50,139 nucleotides of DNA from Thermodesulfobacterium thermophilum DSM 1276. GTDB taxonomy: Bacteria; Desulfobacterota; Thermodesulfobacteria; Thermodesulfobacteriales; Thermodesulfobacteriaceae. Positions 26,473 to 34,728 of this stretch are shown here, piece after piece. Below the pieces are notes generated by a model that saw nothing but the letters and a program-made list of their open reading frames with translations, was not told where the DNA came from and made no database searches. The stretch's first letter is position 1; every line of letters starts with the position of its first letter. Location of the stretch: positions 1 to 50,139 of the forward strand of contig NZ_ATXI01000014.1 of NCBI RefSeq assembly GCF_000421605.1, given 5' to 3'. A program made the translations under genes and the position numbers.

Positions 26473-27393
26473 ATGTTTAACCTCAAAGACCTTAGTAGAA
26501 GGGATTTTTTAAAGATATGTACAGTAGTTACCGCTACGATGGGGCTTCCTGTTTCTATGGTAGAAAAAGTAGAAGCAGCCCTGAAAAAGGGTCCTAAACC
26601 TACGGTAGTATGGTTGCACTTTATGGAGTGTACCGGATGTACCGAATCACTTCTCAGGTCTTCACATCCACCTTTAGGAAGGTTTTTGCTTGAAATGGTT
26701 AACCTTGAGTATCATGAAACCTTGATGCCAGCTGCTGGTAAGCAGGCAGAAGAGGTGCTTCATGAAACCATCAAAACCTATAAAGGAGAATACATCTGTG
26801 TGGTAGAAGGAGCTGTTTCTACCAAAGATGGTGGTATTTACTGTAAGGTTGGTGGTAGACCTGTTATAGAGATTTTAAAAGAAGTGGCAAAGGATGCTAA
26901 GCTGGTTATCAACATGGGTACCTGTGCTGCCTTTGGAGGAGTACAAGCAGCTAAACCCAATCCTACAGGTGCGGTAGGTGTGCCTCAGGTTATCGGAAGT
27001 GAAAAGGTAATCAACATCCCTGGTTGTCCTCCTAACCCCTACAACTTCTTTGCTACCATCAGTTATATCCTTACCTTTGGCAAACTTCCTGAATTAGATA
27101 AACTTAGAAGGCCAAAGTTTGCTTATGGTAGGCTTATCCATGACCACTGCGAAAGAAGGCCCCACTTTGATGAAGGTCGTTTTGCTGAAGCCTTTGGTGA
27201 CGAAGGACACAAACAGGGTTATTGTCTCTACAAAGTAGGATGCAGAGGGCCTATTACCTATGCTAACTGTGGTGTGATCAAATTCTGTGATGTAGGTGCC
27301 TGGCCGGTAGGAGCTGGTCACGGATGTATGGGATGTGTTGAACCAGACTTTTGGGATGAAATGTCCCCCTTCTACAAACCTATTATGGAATAA
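26473..27393 (+). CDS. hynA: Periplasmic [NiFe] hydrogenase small subunit (Tat-exported)
   Basis: 306 aa from the ATG at 26473, which sits 7 bases after GGAGG; the ATG at 26467 is only 1 base from it. The twin-arginine signal is LSRRDFLK, followed by a hydrophobic stretch to about residue 32. The proximal cluster has the ordinary ECTGCTES and MGTCAAFGG motifs, not the extra Cys of O2-tolerant enzymes. IPGCPPNPYN and HDHCERRPHF follow, and the medial-cluster end reads PVGAGHGCMGC. An additional Cys (C272, KFCDVG) sits where an Asn is usual. There is no C-terminal membrane anchor, so the enzyme should be soluble in the periplasm, most likely passing electrons to c-type cytochromes. Confidence 0.93.
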   Translation: MFNLKDLSRRDFLKICTVVTATMGLPVSMVEKVEAALKKGPKPTVVWLHFMECTGCTESLLRSSHPPLGRFLLEMVNLEYHETLMPAAGKQAEEVLHETIKTYKGEYICVVEGAVSTKDGGIYCKVGGRPVIEILKEVAKDAKLVINMGTCAAFGGVQAAKPNPTGAVGVPQVIGSEKVINIPGCPPNPYNFFATISYILTFGKLPELDKLRRPKFAYGRLIHDHCERRPHFDEGRFAEAFGDEGHKQGYCLYKVGCRGPITYANCGVIKFCDVGAWPVGAGHGCMGCVEPDFWDEMSPFYKPIME

Positions 27394-27437
27394 AAAAATA
27401 CTAACATCTAAAAAAAGATTACAAAGGAGGTTAACTT

Positions 27438-29135
27438 ATGGCTAAAAGGATTACCATAGACCCCATAACCAGGATAGAGGGACATTTAAGAATAGATGTA
27501 GAGGTGGATGGAGGCAAGGTAGTAAATGCTTGGTCTTCTGGGCAGATGTGGAGAGGTATTGAAATCATCCTCAAAGGAAGAGACCCAAGGGACGCCTGGG
27601 CCTTTACTCAGAGGTTCTGTGGTGTGTGTACAACCGTTCATGCTATGGCCTCTGTTAGGTCAGTAGAAAACGCCTTAGGAATGGAAATTCCTTTAAATGC
27701 TCAGTATGTAAGAAACATCATCCTTTGTGCCCATGCTTTGCATGACCACATGGTCCATTTTTACCATCTATCAGCCCTTGACTGGGTAGATATAGTATCT
27801 GCTTTACAGGCAGATCCCAAAAAAACTGCTGAGCTTGCTCAGAGCCTGTCTCATTGGGAAGGAAACTCTGTTACTTATTTTAAAAAGGTAAAAGAAACCC
27901 TTCAAAAGTTTGTAGAAAAGGGACAGATTGGACCTTTTACCAATGGATACTGGGGACATCCACAGATGAAACTTCCTCCTGAAGTAAACTTACTTGCTGT
28001 AGCTCATTACTTAACTGCCTTAGACTATCAGTTTGACGCTAACAAAGTGGTTGCTATCTTTGGAGGTAAAACCCCTCATATCCAAACGTTGGTAGTAGGT
28101 GGAGTAGCTTTAGCCATCAATCCTGACAACTTAGCTACCCTTAACGCAGAAAGGTTAGATTATGCCCGTGAATTACTCATGAAAGTAAAACATTTTATCC
28201 AAGAGGTTTATCTTAACGACGTGATTGCTGTAGGATGTCTATACAAAGACTGGTTTAAAATCGGAAGAGGAGTTGCTAACTACTTAGCAGTCCCAGACCT
28301 TCCTCTTGACACCAAAGGAACAGTATTTGACCTCCCTGGTGGAACCATCTTTAACGGAGACTTGTCTACTTATACCCCGATCAAAAGCTTTAACGATCCT
28401 TATTTTAGAGACAACGTTACCGAAAGTGTAGCTCATTCCTGGTACAAAGATACTGGACCAAAACATCCCTGGCAGGGCGAAACCGTTCCTAATTATACTG
28501 ACTTCAATCCTAACGGAAAATACAGTTGGTCTAAGGCTCCTCGTTTTAAGGGTGAACCTATGCAGGTTGGACCATTGGCTCAAGTATTGGTGGGTATCGC
28601 TGCCAAACATGAATTAACGATGAAGTGGGTCAACTATGCGGTAGAAAAAGCTAAAGCTTTAGGTGTCAACTTGACGGTGGATGACCTTCACTCCACGATG
28701 GGAAGACATTTAGCCAGAGCCATCAGAGCAGCCATGCTTGCTGACCTTGCCCTCAAACATCTAAACCTTCTTGAGAAAAACATCGCTAAAGGTGACTATG
28801 CTATCTGGAATAAAGTTGAATTTCCTGCCAAAGAGATTAAGGGTGTTGGTTTTCATGAAGCCCCAAGAGGAACGCTTTCTCACTGGGTGGTTATAGAAAA
28901 AGGTAAAATCAAAAACTATCAAGCAGTTGTTCCATCTACCTGGAACATGAGCCCAAGATGTGAAAAAGGAAAACGTGGTCCTTATGAAGAGAGCTTGATC
29001 AATAACCCCGTGGTTGACCCTGAAAAACCACTTGAGGTGTTAAGAACCATCCATTCCTTTGACCCATGCATAGCCTGTGCTGTCCATCTATTAGATGCCA
29101 AAGGTAAGGAAATCAAAAGAGTAAAAGTACTCTAA
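27438..29135 (+). CDS. hynB: Periplasmic [NiFe] hydrogenase large subunit
   Basis: 565 aa catalytic subunit for H2 oxidation or evolution. Both nickel-binding ends are present: RFCGVCTTVH near residue 60 and DPCIACAVH near the C-terminus. The His is followed by a 15-residue tail that the maturation endopeptidase should remove after cofactor insertion. It has no signal of its own and would be co-exported with the small subunit. An AAAGGAGG ribosome site precedes the ATG. The length and motifs fit the uptake group 1 enzymes of sulfate reducers. No protease gene or cytochrome b subunit follows; a terminator does. Confidence 0.95.
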   Translation: MAKRITIDPITRIEGHLRIDVEVDGGKVVNAWSSGQMWRGIEIILKGRDPRDAWAFTQRFCGVCTTVHAMASVRSVENALGMEIPLNAQYVRNIILCAHALHDHMVHFYHLSALDWVDIVSALQADPKKTAELAQSLSHWEGNSVTYFKKVKETLQKFVEKGQIGPFTNGYWGHPQMKLPPEVNLLAVAHYLTALDYQFDANKVVAIFGGKTPHIQTLVVGGVALAINPDNLATLNAERLDYARELLMKVKHFIQEVYLNDVIAVGCLYKDWFKIGRGVANYLAVPDLPLDTKGTVFDLPGGTIFNGDLSTYTPIKSFNDPYFRDNVTESVAHSWYKDTGPKHPWQGETVPNYTDFNPNGKYSWSKAPRFKGEPMQVGPLAQVLVGIAAKHELTMKWVNYAVEKAKALGVNLTVDDLHSTMGRHLARAIRAAMLADLALKHLNLLEKNIAKGDYAIWNKVEFPAKEIKGVGFHEAPRGTLSHWVVIEKGKIKNYQAVVPSTWNMSPRCEKGKRGPYEESLINNPVVDPEKPLEVLRTIHSFDPCIACAVHLLDAKGKEIKRVKVL

Positions 29136-29155
29136 GTTTTCAAATTTTAACCAAT

Positions 29156-29187
29156 AAAAAAGGGAGCCTTTAAAGGCTCCCTTTTTT
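29156..29187. terminator. Bidirectional intrinsic terminator between hydrogenase and hypD
   Basis: GGGAGCC (29162-29168) and GGCTCCC (29175-29181) form a perfect stem with a 6-base loop, flanked by an A tract on one side and a T tract on the other. It therefore works for both convergent genes, the hydrogenase large subunit (+) and hypD (-). Confidence 0.88.
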
Positions 29188-29235
29188 ATTTCTTGGATTA
29201 TAAAAAGGGATTTTTACAATATTTTTGAGTTTTAA

Positions 29236-30363
29236 CTAAACTGTTTTTCTGTATTTAAAATAGGCTAAACAGGCCCCTTCAGAAGAGACCATACAAGGAC
29301 CTACAGGATTTTGAGGGGTGCAGGCTTTACCAAAAAGTTTACAGTCAATAGGCTTGTTAAGCCCTTTTATAACCCTTCCACACAAGCACTGAGGATGTTC
29401 TTTAGAAGAAGGAAGAGATAGATTAAAAAACTTTTCTCCGTCTAAGGATTCATACTTAGGTGCTATGGCATAAGCGCTGTTTGGTATCTCACCTAAACCT
29501 CTCCAAGGGAAAGAATCCCTTATCACAAAAACCTCTTTTAGAAGTTCTTGTGCTTTTAAGTTGCCCTGTTTATCCACCGTACGGGTATACTGAATTTCTA
29601 CCTCACATCTTCCCTCTTTCTTTTGTTTAACTATCAGATAAACCGCCTGCAACAGGTCTAAAGGCTCAAAACCTGAAACCACGATTGGGGTGCCATATTT
29701 TTCCACTATCGGTTGATAGACCTGAACTCCGGTAATGGTACTTACATGTCCTGGACCTATAAAAGCCTCTATAAAAGGTTTTTCTTCACTTTTTAAGAGG
29801 TAGTCAAGGACTTCTAAGGCTAAAATATGATTTGATACTACCCAAAGGTTTGAAATACCTAATTGATGGGCTTGTTTGATAAGAACTGCGGTGTGAGGGG
29901 CGGTGGTTTCAAACCCTATGGCAAAAAACACTACTTTTTTATTAGAAAACTCCTGGGCTATTTTTATGGCTTCCAAACACGAAGAAAGGGGGCGCACCTC
30001 ATAGCCTTCAGCCCTTAAGGTTAAAAGACTAATCTTGTTAGAACCAGGAACTCTCATCAAGTCTCCATAGGTACAGAGGATAACATCAGGTAATTTGGCA
30101 AGTTCAATGGCTAAATCTACTCTTTCTAAAGCAGTTACACATACCGGACAGCCTGGGCCATGTAAAAAATTGATATAACCTTTAAGGAGCTCATCTAAGC
30201 CGTTTTTCAAGATAACATGGGTATGCCCCCCGCAGAACTCCATAATGTTTACGGGGTTACCTAAACTCTCTACCTCTCTTTTAATGAGGTCCGCTAAAAC
30301 TTTTACCCTTTGAGGGTCTTTAAAGCTATTCCACGTTTGGTTGAGTGAGCCTGAGTATTTCAT
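29236..30363 (-). CDS. hypD: Hydrogenase maturation factor HypD
   Basis: 375 aa [4Fe-4S] scaffold on which HypC, HypE and HypF assemble the Fe(CN)2CO group of [NiFe] hydrogenases. Motifs are MEFCGGHTH (residues about 41-49), GPGCPVCV (about 70-77), GFETTAPHTA, and the C-terminal Cys set (CLCGRVIKG, C-x-FGKAC). The start overlaps hypC by 38 bases, so translation is coupled. Other hyp genes (A, B, E, F) are not in the window. Confidence 0.96.
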   Translation of the reverse strand: MKYSGSLNQTWNSFKDPQRVKVLADLIKREVESLGNPVNIMEFCGGHTHVILKNGLDELLKGYINFLHGPGCPVCVTALERVDLAIELAKLPDVILCTYGDLMRVPGSNKISLLTLRAEGYEVRPLSSCLEAIKIAQEFSNKKVVFFAIGFETTAPHTAVLIKQAHQLGISNLWVVSNHILALEVLDYLLKSEEKPFIEAFIGPGHVSTITGVQVYQPIVEKYGTPIVVSGFEPLDLLQAVYLIVKQKKEGRCEVEIQYTRTVDKQGNLKAQELLKEVFVIRDSFPWRGLGEIPNSAYAIAPKYESLDGEKFFNLSLPSSKEHPQCLCGRVIKGLNKPIDCKLFGKACTPQNPVGPCMVSSEGACLAYFKYRKTV

Positions 30364-30565
30364 CCCAGTACCTCAAACTTTCTTGAGCTTCTTCTTCACT
30401 AAGTTTTTTAATGGCAAAACCTACATGCACCAACACCCAATCCCCTTCTTTTACCTTTTCAGGAAGAAGATGAAGGGCTACTTCAGTTTTTACTCCTTGA
30501 ACTTCAGCAATAGCCGTCCATTCGTCTTTTACTTCTACTATTTTATAAGGATAGGCCAAACACAT
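30326..30565 (-). CDS. hypC: Hydrogenase maturation chaperone HypC
   Basis: 79 aa. It starts with the essential MCLA, whose Cys2 binds the iron centre and the large-subunit precursor. The rest follows the HypC beta-barrel pattern (GDWVLVHVGFAIKKLSEEEA). It sits directly upstream of, and overlaps, hypD, and starts 3 bases after the CDP-alcohol transferase gene, forming one transcription unit. HypC and HypD cooperate in CO/CN ligand assembly. Confidence 0.95.
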   Translation of the reverse strand: MCLAYPYKIVEVKDEWTAIAEVQGVKTEVALHLLPEKVKEGDWVLVHVGFAIKKLSEEEAQESLRYWDEILRLTQPNVE

Positions 30566-30568
30566 CTT

Positions 30569-31162
30569 TTAACTCCTTTTTTGATTTTTGTATACATACA
30601 AAATCCTTTGTATGGCAGTTAAATGTGTAAAAACTGAAATTACCACCAAAAACAACGTAATTAGATCAAAAATAAGGGCTATAATCAAAAAGGTGATCCT
30701 TTCAAACCTGGTAAACATTCCGATTTTACATTCAAACCCTACCCCTTCTGCCCTTGCTCGGGCATAGCTTACCATCAAAGACCCTGTAATCCCTAAAAAA
30801 CTCAAAAGAGCCTGATAAGGTTGATTATAGGCAATAAAGTAATAACAAAAACCAAGAAATATAAATATTTCTCCATAACGATCTAAAGTTGAGTCTAAAA
30901 AAGCCCCAAAAGGTGAGACTTTGTTGGTAAACCTGGCTAAAGCACCATCTAAGGCATCAAGAGGAGCAAAAAGAAGTAGCAGAATACCAGCTACCACAAA
31001 CTCTCCATAGGCTATAAAAAAGGAACTTAAAACAAACCCCAAAAAACAAAGGATGGTGATAGCATTGGGGTGGACGTTAAGACCAGAGAGTACTTTTACC
31101 AAAGGAAGCAATATTGGTTGAGCTAAATTTCTGGCAGTCTCGCTTAAGTTTATCTTTGACAT
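30569..31162 (-). CDS. CDP-alcohol phosphatidyltransferase, inositol-phosphate-synthase-like
   Basis: 197 aa with about six membrane helices. The family signature is complete: DALDGALARF, then G and D-x3-D (residues about 68-94), which binds CDP-lipid and metal. The downstream segment SYARARAEGVGF with FTRFER is like bacterial and archaeal phosphatidyl/archaetidylinositol-phosphate synthases rather than PgsA. It probably transfers a CDP-diradyl or CDP-dialkyl lipid to inositol phosphate or a related polyol, but the alcohol acceptor is inferred. Located ahead of hypC-hypD on the same strand. Confidence 0.8.
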   Translation of the reverse strand: MSKINLSETARNLAQPILLPLVKVLSGLNVHPNAITILCFLGFVLSSFFIAYGEFVVAGILLLLFAPLDALDGALARFTNKVSPFGAFLDSTLDRYGEIFIFLGFCYYFIAYNQPYQALLSFLGITGSLMVSYARARAEGVGFECKIGMFTRFERITFLIIALIFDLITLFLVVISVFTHLTAIQRILYVYKNQKRS

Positions 31163-31190
31163 GTTAAAACCTTGTTAACTTTTAGTTCTT

Positions 31191-31220
31191 ATATTATTTC
31201 ACATTCTCGTAAATCTTCAA
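31191..31220 (-). promoter_or_regulatory. Possible promoter for CDP-alcohol transferase-hypC-hypD
   Basis: On the minus strand TTGAAG (31215-31220), an 18-base spacer and TAATAT (31191-31196). The predicted start is about 22 bases before the ATG at 31162. The match is moderate. Confidence 0.38.
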
Positions 31221-31253
31221 TAGCAAGAAAGTTGTACTACCATTACTTACATC

Positions 31254-32045
31254 TTATCCCAAAGTTTGTCTCTCCCTTATTCTATCAAGAAACTCTAAGG
31301 ATAACTCTTTAAACGCAAGTGAAACCCTGTTTTGTCTATCATAATCAATAACAGGTTTTCCAAAACTCTGTGCTTCACTAACCTTTACACTTCTTGGGAT
31401 GCGAGTCTTAAAAATAATCCATTTAAAATGTTTTTCTGCTTCCTCAGCTACTTCATGAGAAAGACGATTTCTTCCGTCATACATCGTTAAAACCAACCCA
31501 AAGAGCATCAATTCAGGGTTTAAACTTTTTTTAATTCCCTTTATGGTTCTTACCAATAAAGATAGCCCTTCTAAGGCATAATATTCGCACTGAAGAGGAA
31601 TAACTACTCCCTGAGAAGCTGTTAGGATGTTAACGGTTATCAAACCAAGAGAAGGGGGTGAATCGATAAAAATAAAATCGAAAAACTCTTTTATCGGTTG
31701 TTGCAAATAAGTCCCTTTTTCAATAAGGTTTCTAAGCACATATTCTCTTTGAGGATAATCTACCAGCTCTATCTCAAGCCCTACAAGGTCTATCGAAGAA
31801 GGCAAAAGATAGAGACCTGAAAACGGCTGTTTGATAAAAGGCTCTACTTTTTCTTCTATGATTGCCTGATAGATGCTTTGTTGTTTTTTGACCCTAACTC
31901 CTAAACCACTTGAGGCGTTGGCCTGAGGGTCAAAATCTATCACTAAAACCTTAAAACCTTCCAAGGTTAGAGCCCGGGCAAGGTTAACACATACCGTAGT
32001 TTTCCCCACCCCACCTTTTTGGTTGATAAAAGCTAATACCTTCAT
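31254..32045 (-). CDS. parA: ParA/Soj-family chromosome-partitioning ATPase
   Basis: 263 aa. The deviant Walker A is KGGVGKTT (residues 10-17), followed by DFDPQANASSGLG and the Walker B-like FIFIDSPPSLG. Length and motifs fit chromosomal Soj rather than plasmid ParA. It has a role in origin segregation with ParB. No parB gene lies in the window, and this one ends the long minus-strand operon, directly abutting ubiA. It could alternatively position another cargo; nothing in the sequence decides. Confidence 0.88.
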   Translation of the reverse strand: MKVLAFINQKGGVGKTTVCVNLARALTLEGFKVLVIDFDPQANASSGLGVRVKKQQSIYQAIIEEKVEPFIKQPFSGLYLLPSSIDLVGLEIELVDYPQREYVLRNLIEKGTYLQQPIKEFFDFIFIDSPPSLGLITVNILTASQGVVIPLQCEYYALEGLSLLVRTIKGIKKSLNPELMLFGLVLTMYDGRNRLSHEVAEEAEKHFKWIIFKTRIPRSVKVSEAQSFGKPVIDYDRQNRVSLAFKELSLEFLDRIRERQTLG

Positions 32046-32921
32046 CTATCCTTTTAGTCCAAAAGTATAGTACAACTCGTTTAGAACAACCACTAACAAA
32101 AAAACAAAACTGATAAAACCATTTACCGTAAAAAAAGCCTTGTTTATCTTGGAAAGATCCTTTTCGGTTATCAAGCGATGCTCAAAGACCAAAAAAAGGG
32201 TGATCAAAGAGAGGCCTAAATAATAAACCCAGGTAGTCTTAGGATAAACTACTCCTGCTAAAACTAACGAAAAAAAGGTGAGCCCATGAAGAAGTCTGGC
32301 TATTTTAAGAGCCTTGGCTATCCCAAATCTAACAGGAATAGACTTAAGCCCTACATTTTTATCAAACTCATAATCCTGCAGGCTATAAAGCACATCAAAA
32401 CCAGAAACCCAGGACCCCATAGCCAAACCTAACAAAAAGGCAATCAAACTGACCCTTTCGTTTAAGGCTATATCTACGGCTATTGGAATAAGAAAATAAA
32501 CTACCCCAAGGACTAAATGAGGAAAATAGGTTATCCTTTTAGCATAAGGGTAAAACCATAAGAAAAAAATCACAACTGGGCTTAAGGCTAAAGCTAACAG
32601 ATTGATAAAATAACAACTTATCATAAAAACCAACCCACTAATAGAAATAAGAAGTTTTATTTCCCAATCTTTTACCAAGCCGCTTGCATGAGGCCAGATC
32701 TTGGTTCTCGGATTTTTTTCATCAAAGGGTTTATCAACTAACCTGTTTAAAGCCATCCCTAAGGTTCTGGCTGAGATCATAGCTATCAAAATAGCGATGA
32801 TTTTTTTCCAAGAAGGAACTTCTTGATAGAGTAAAAATACACTTGCCAGGCCAAAAGGAAGGGCAAAAACCGTGTGTTCAAACTTTAAAAGGTCTGAATA
32901 AAGTTTAAGCTTGGATAACAA
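32046..32921 (-). CDS. UbiA-family prenyltransferase, probably in quinone biosynthesis
   Basis: 291 aa with eight or nine membrane helices. Two Asp-rich motifs bind the prenyl diphosphate: NRLVDKPFDEKN (about residues 59-70) and YSLQDYEFDKN (about 178-188). A 4-hydroxybenzoate polyprenyltransferase-like enzyme of this kind serves menaquinone synthesis by the futalosine route (MqnP) in many sulfate reducers, so that is the favoured role; ubiquinone is unlikely. The start is TTG at 32921, supported by AGGAGGGAG four bases upstream. It follows yicC by 17 bases. Confidence 0.83.
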   Translation of the reverse strand: MLSKLKLYSDLLKFEHTVFALPFGLASVFLLYQEVPSWKKIIAILIAMISARTLGMALNRLVDKPFDEKNPRTKIWPHASGLVKDWEIKLLISISGLVFMISCYFINLLALALSPVVIFFLWFYPYAKRITYFPHLVLGVVYFLIPIAVDIALNERVSLIAFLLGLAMGSWVSGFDVLYSLQDYEFDKNVGLKSIPVRFGIAKALKIARLLHGLTFFSLVLAGVVYPKTTWVYYLGLSLITLFLVFEHRLITEKDLSKINKAFFTVNGFISFVFLLVVVLNELYYTFGLKG

Positions 32922-32938
32922 TTTCTCCCTCCTAAAAA

Positions 32939-33820
32939 TTAAGCTATGTTTTGAACCTGTTCTCTCAGTTTTTCTATCAAATCTTTTATCCTTACCGCCA
33001 CCAAAGAAATGGCAGAGGACTGTGCTTTGTTAGACAAAGTATTAATCTCTCTAAACATTTCCTGACATAAAAAGTCAAGCTTTTTCCCTGGGAAATCCTC
33101 TTCTAAGGTCTCTTCAAAATGTTTAAGATGAACCTTTAGTCTGTTTAGTTCTTCGGTAAAATCTATCTTATCAAGAAGATATACCAGTTCCTGATAAAAT
33201 CTGTTTTCGTCTAAATCTCTAACTTCTATCTCTTCTGCAAGTTTCTGAAGCCTAAGTCTTAATTTTTCGGTGTTCTCTTGGACTACCTGAGGTTTTAAGG
33301 TTTCGATTTCAGTTATCTGTTTCTTTAGGTCTTCTAAGTGTTTTTTTAACACCTCCTTTAAATACGTCCCCTCTTTTAGCCTTGAGGCCTTAAGTTGTTC
33401 TAAAGCTTCCTTTAAAGGTGGGTAAACCTCTTCCCAAAGTTTATCAACCTCCTCTTCTTTATCCTCTAACATAAGATATTCTCTAAACCTCAAAAAATCA
33501 GAAAGGGTTAATCCCTCTTCAAAATCTAAGGTTTCTTTTAATCTTTCCAAGGCCTGTTTAAGGTTTAAAGCTGTCTGAAGGTCTAAAAAGACTTCTCTTC
33601 CATCAGAAGGAATTCCTGTATGCTTTATCTGAACTTCCACTTTCCCACGAGAAACTTGCTCTATTATTAGTTTTCTTATCTTTTCTTCTAAAAAAGTATA
33701 CCTTTTTGGTAATTTTAAAGAAAGGTCTAAATATTTCGAATTTACACTTTTTATATACACCGTAACCTTAAAACTATCTATCTGAAAACTGGCCTTACCA
33801 AAACCTGTCATGCTTTCCAT
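32939..33820 (-). CDS. yicC: YicC-family endoribonuclease
   Basis: 293 aa from the ATG at 33820, which gives MESMTGFGKASF, the family's invariant start. The open frame extends further but only into miaA. GAGG lies 7 bases upstream of this ATG. The N-terminal domain includes SVNSKYLDLSLKLP; the C-terminal domain ends with the conserved LDFLCQEMFREINTLSNKA. YicC proteins are ring-forming RNA endonucleases in E. coli; the targets here are unknown. It overlaps miaA by 13 bases. Confidence 0.92.
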   Translation of the reverse strand: MESMTGFGKASFQIDSFKVTVYIKSVNSKYLDLSLKLPKRYTFLEEKIRKLIIEQVSRGKVEVQIKHTGIPSDGREVFLDLQTALNLKQALERLKETLDFEEGLTLSDFLRFREYLMLEDKEEEVDKLWEEVYPPLKEALEQLKASRLKEGTYLKEVLKKHLEDLKKQITEIETLKPQVVQENTEKLRLRLQKLAEEIEVRDLDENRFYQELVYLLDKIDFTEELNRLKVHLKHFEETLEEDFPGKKLDFLCQEMFREINTLSNKAQSSAISLVAVRIKDLIEKLREQVQNIA

Positions 33821-34728
33821 GATAACCTCTCTTTTACCGAGTTTAAGATTTTTTCTTTCTCTTCGGGCGAAAACCAAACTACATCCGGTTCTTTTTTAAA
33901 CCAGGTAATCTGTCTTTTGGCATAACGTCTTGTATCTCTTTGAATAAGGGTTATTGCTTCATCTAAGCTAATCTCTCCCTCTAAATATTTTATCAAGTAT
34001 CCATAACCTATCGCTTTAAACACCTTCAAGTAAGGACCAAAACCTCTTTCCAAAAGCCTTTTAACCTCCTCTATCCACCCTGCCTCAATCATCTTGAGAA
34101 CTCGTTGATTTATCCGTTGATAAAGCTCTTTTCTGGGTAAAAGCAAACCTATTTTGAGAAAATTATACCGCTTTTTATGAAAAAAAGGATTTTCCTTATG
34201 AAAAGAAGAAAAAGGCTTTCCGGTGGTATAAAAGACCTCCATAGCCCTGGTAATCCTCACTTTATCTCTACGCGAAATTTTGTGGGCATATTCAGGGTCA
34301 ACCTTCTTAAGCTCTTCATATAATTCCTCTAAATTTTGTTCTGCCTTTTTTTGGACTTCTTTTCTGATGTCCTCAGGTATTTCTACTGGAAAAAGGCCAT
34401 ACTCTAACGCCCTAAGATAAAGTCCTGTACCACCAACTAAGATAGGGAGTTTCCTCCTGGTCAGTATCTCAGCTATAACTTTATCAGCTAACTCTACAAA
34501 CCTTGCGGCGTTAAACTCTTCTTCTAAGTCTAAAACATCATAAAGATGATGAGGGACCTCTTTTTTTTCTTTTTCTGTAGGTTTAGCTGTACCTATGTTC
34601 AACTCTTTATAAAACTGTAGAGAATCAAAGTTTATGATTTCTCCGTCTAAATGTTTGGCTAAAAACAATCCTACCTCAGACTTCCCTACTCCAGTGGGTC
34701 CTAAGACCACCAATCCCTGTATCTTCAT
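33808..34728 (-). CDS. miaA: tRNA dimethylallyltransferase
   Basis: 306 aa. It adds a dimethylallyl group to A37 of UNN-decoding tRNAs. The P-loop is LGPTGVGKSEVG (residues 9-20). Family motifs INFDSLQFYKELNIGTAKP and PILVGGTGLYLRALEYG follow, and the C-terminal half has the tRNA-contacting AIGYGYLIKYLEG and RYAKRQITWF. The ATG overlaps the mutL stop (ATGA). The mutL-miaA neighbourhood is widespread in bacteria. Confidence 0.97.
   Translation of the reverse strand: MKIQGLVVLGPTGVGKSEVGLFLAKHLDGEIINFDSLQFYKELNIGTAKPTEKEKKEVPHHLYDVLDLEEEFNAARFVELADKVIAEILTRRKLPILVGGTGLYLRALEYGLFPVEIPEDIRKEVQKKAEQNLEELYEELKKVDPEYAHKISRRDKVRITRAMEVFYTTGKPFSSFHKENPFFHKKRYNFLKIGLLLPRKELYQRINQRVLKMIEAGWIEEVKRLLERGFGPYLKVFKAIGYGYLIKYLEGEISLDEAITLIQRDTRRYAKRQITWFKKEPDVVWFSPEEKEKILNSVKERLSWKA

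Noticed and set aside
30341-30622. Plus-strand ORF across hypC
   Set aside because: It is antisense to hypD/hypC, Phe/Tyr-rich from AT-rich codons, and has no start signal. It is a shadow.
33821-33877. Longer N-terminus for YicC
   Set aside because: The upstream extension would lie in miaA, and MESMTGFGKASF at 33820 is the conserved family start with its own ribosome site.
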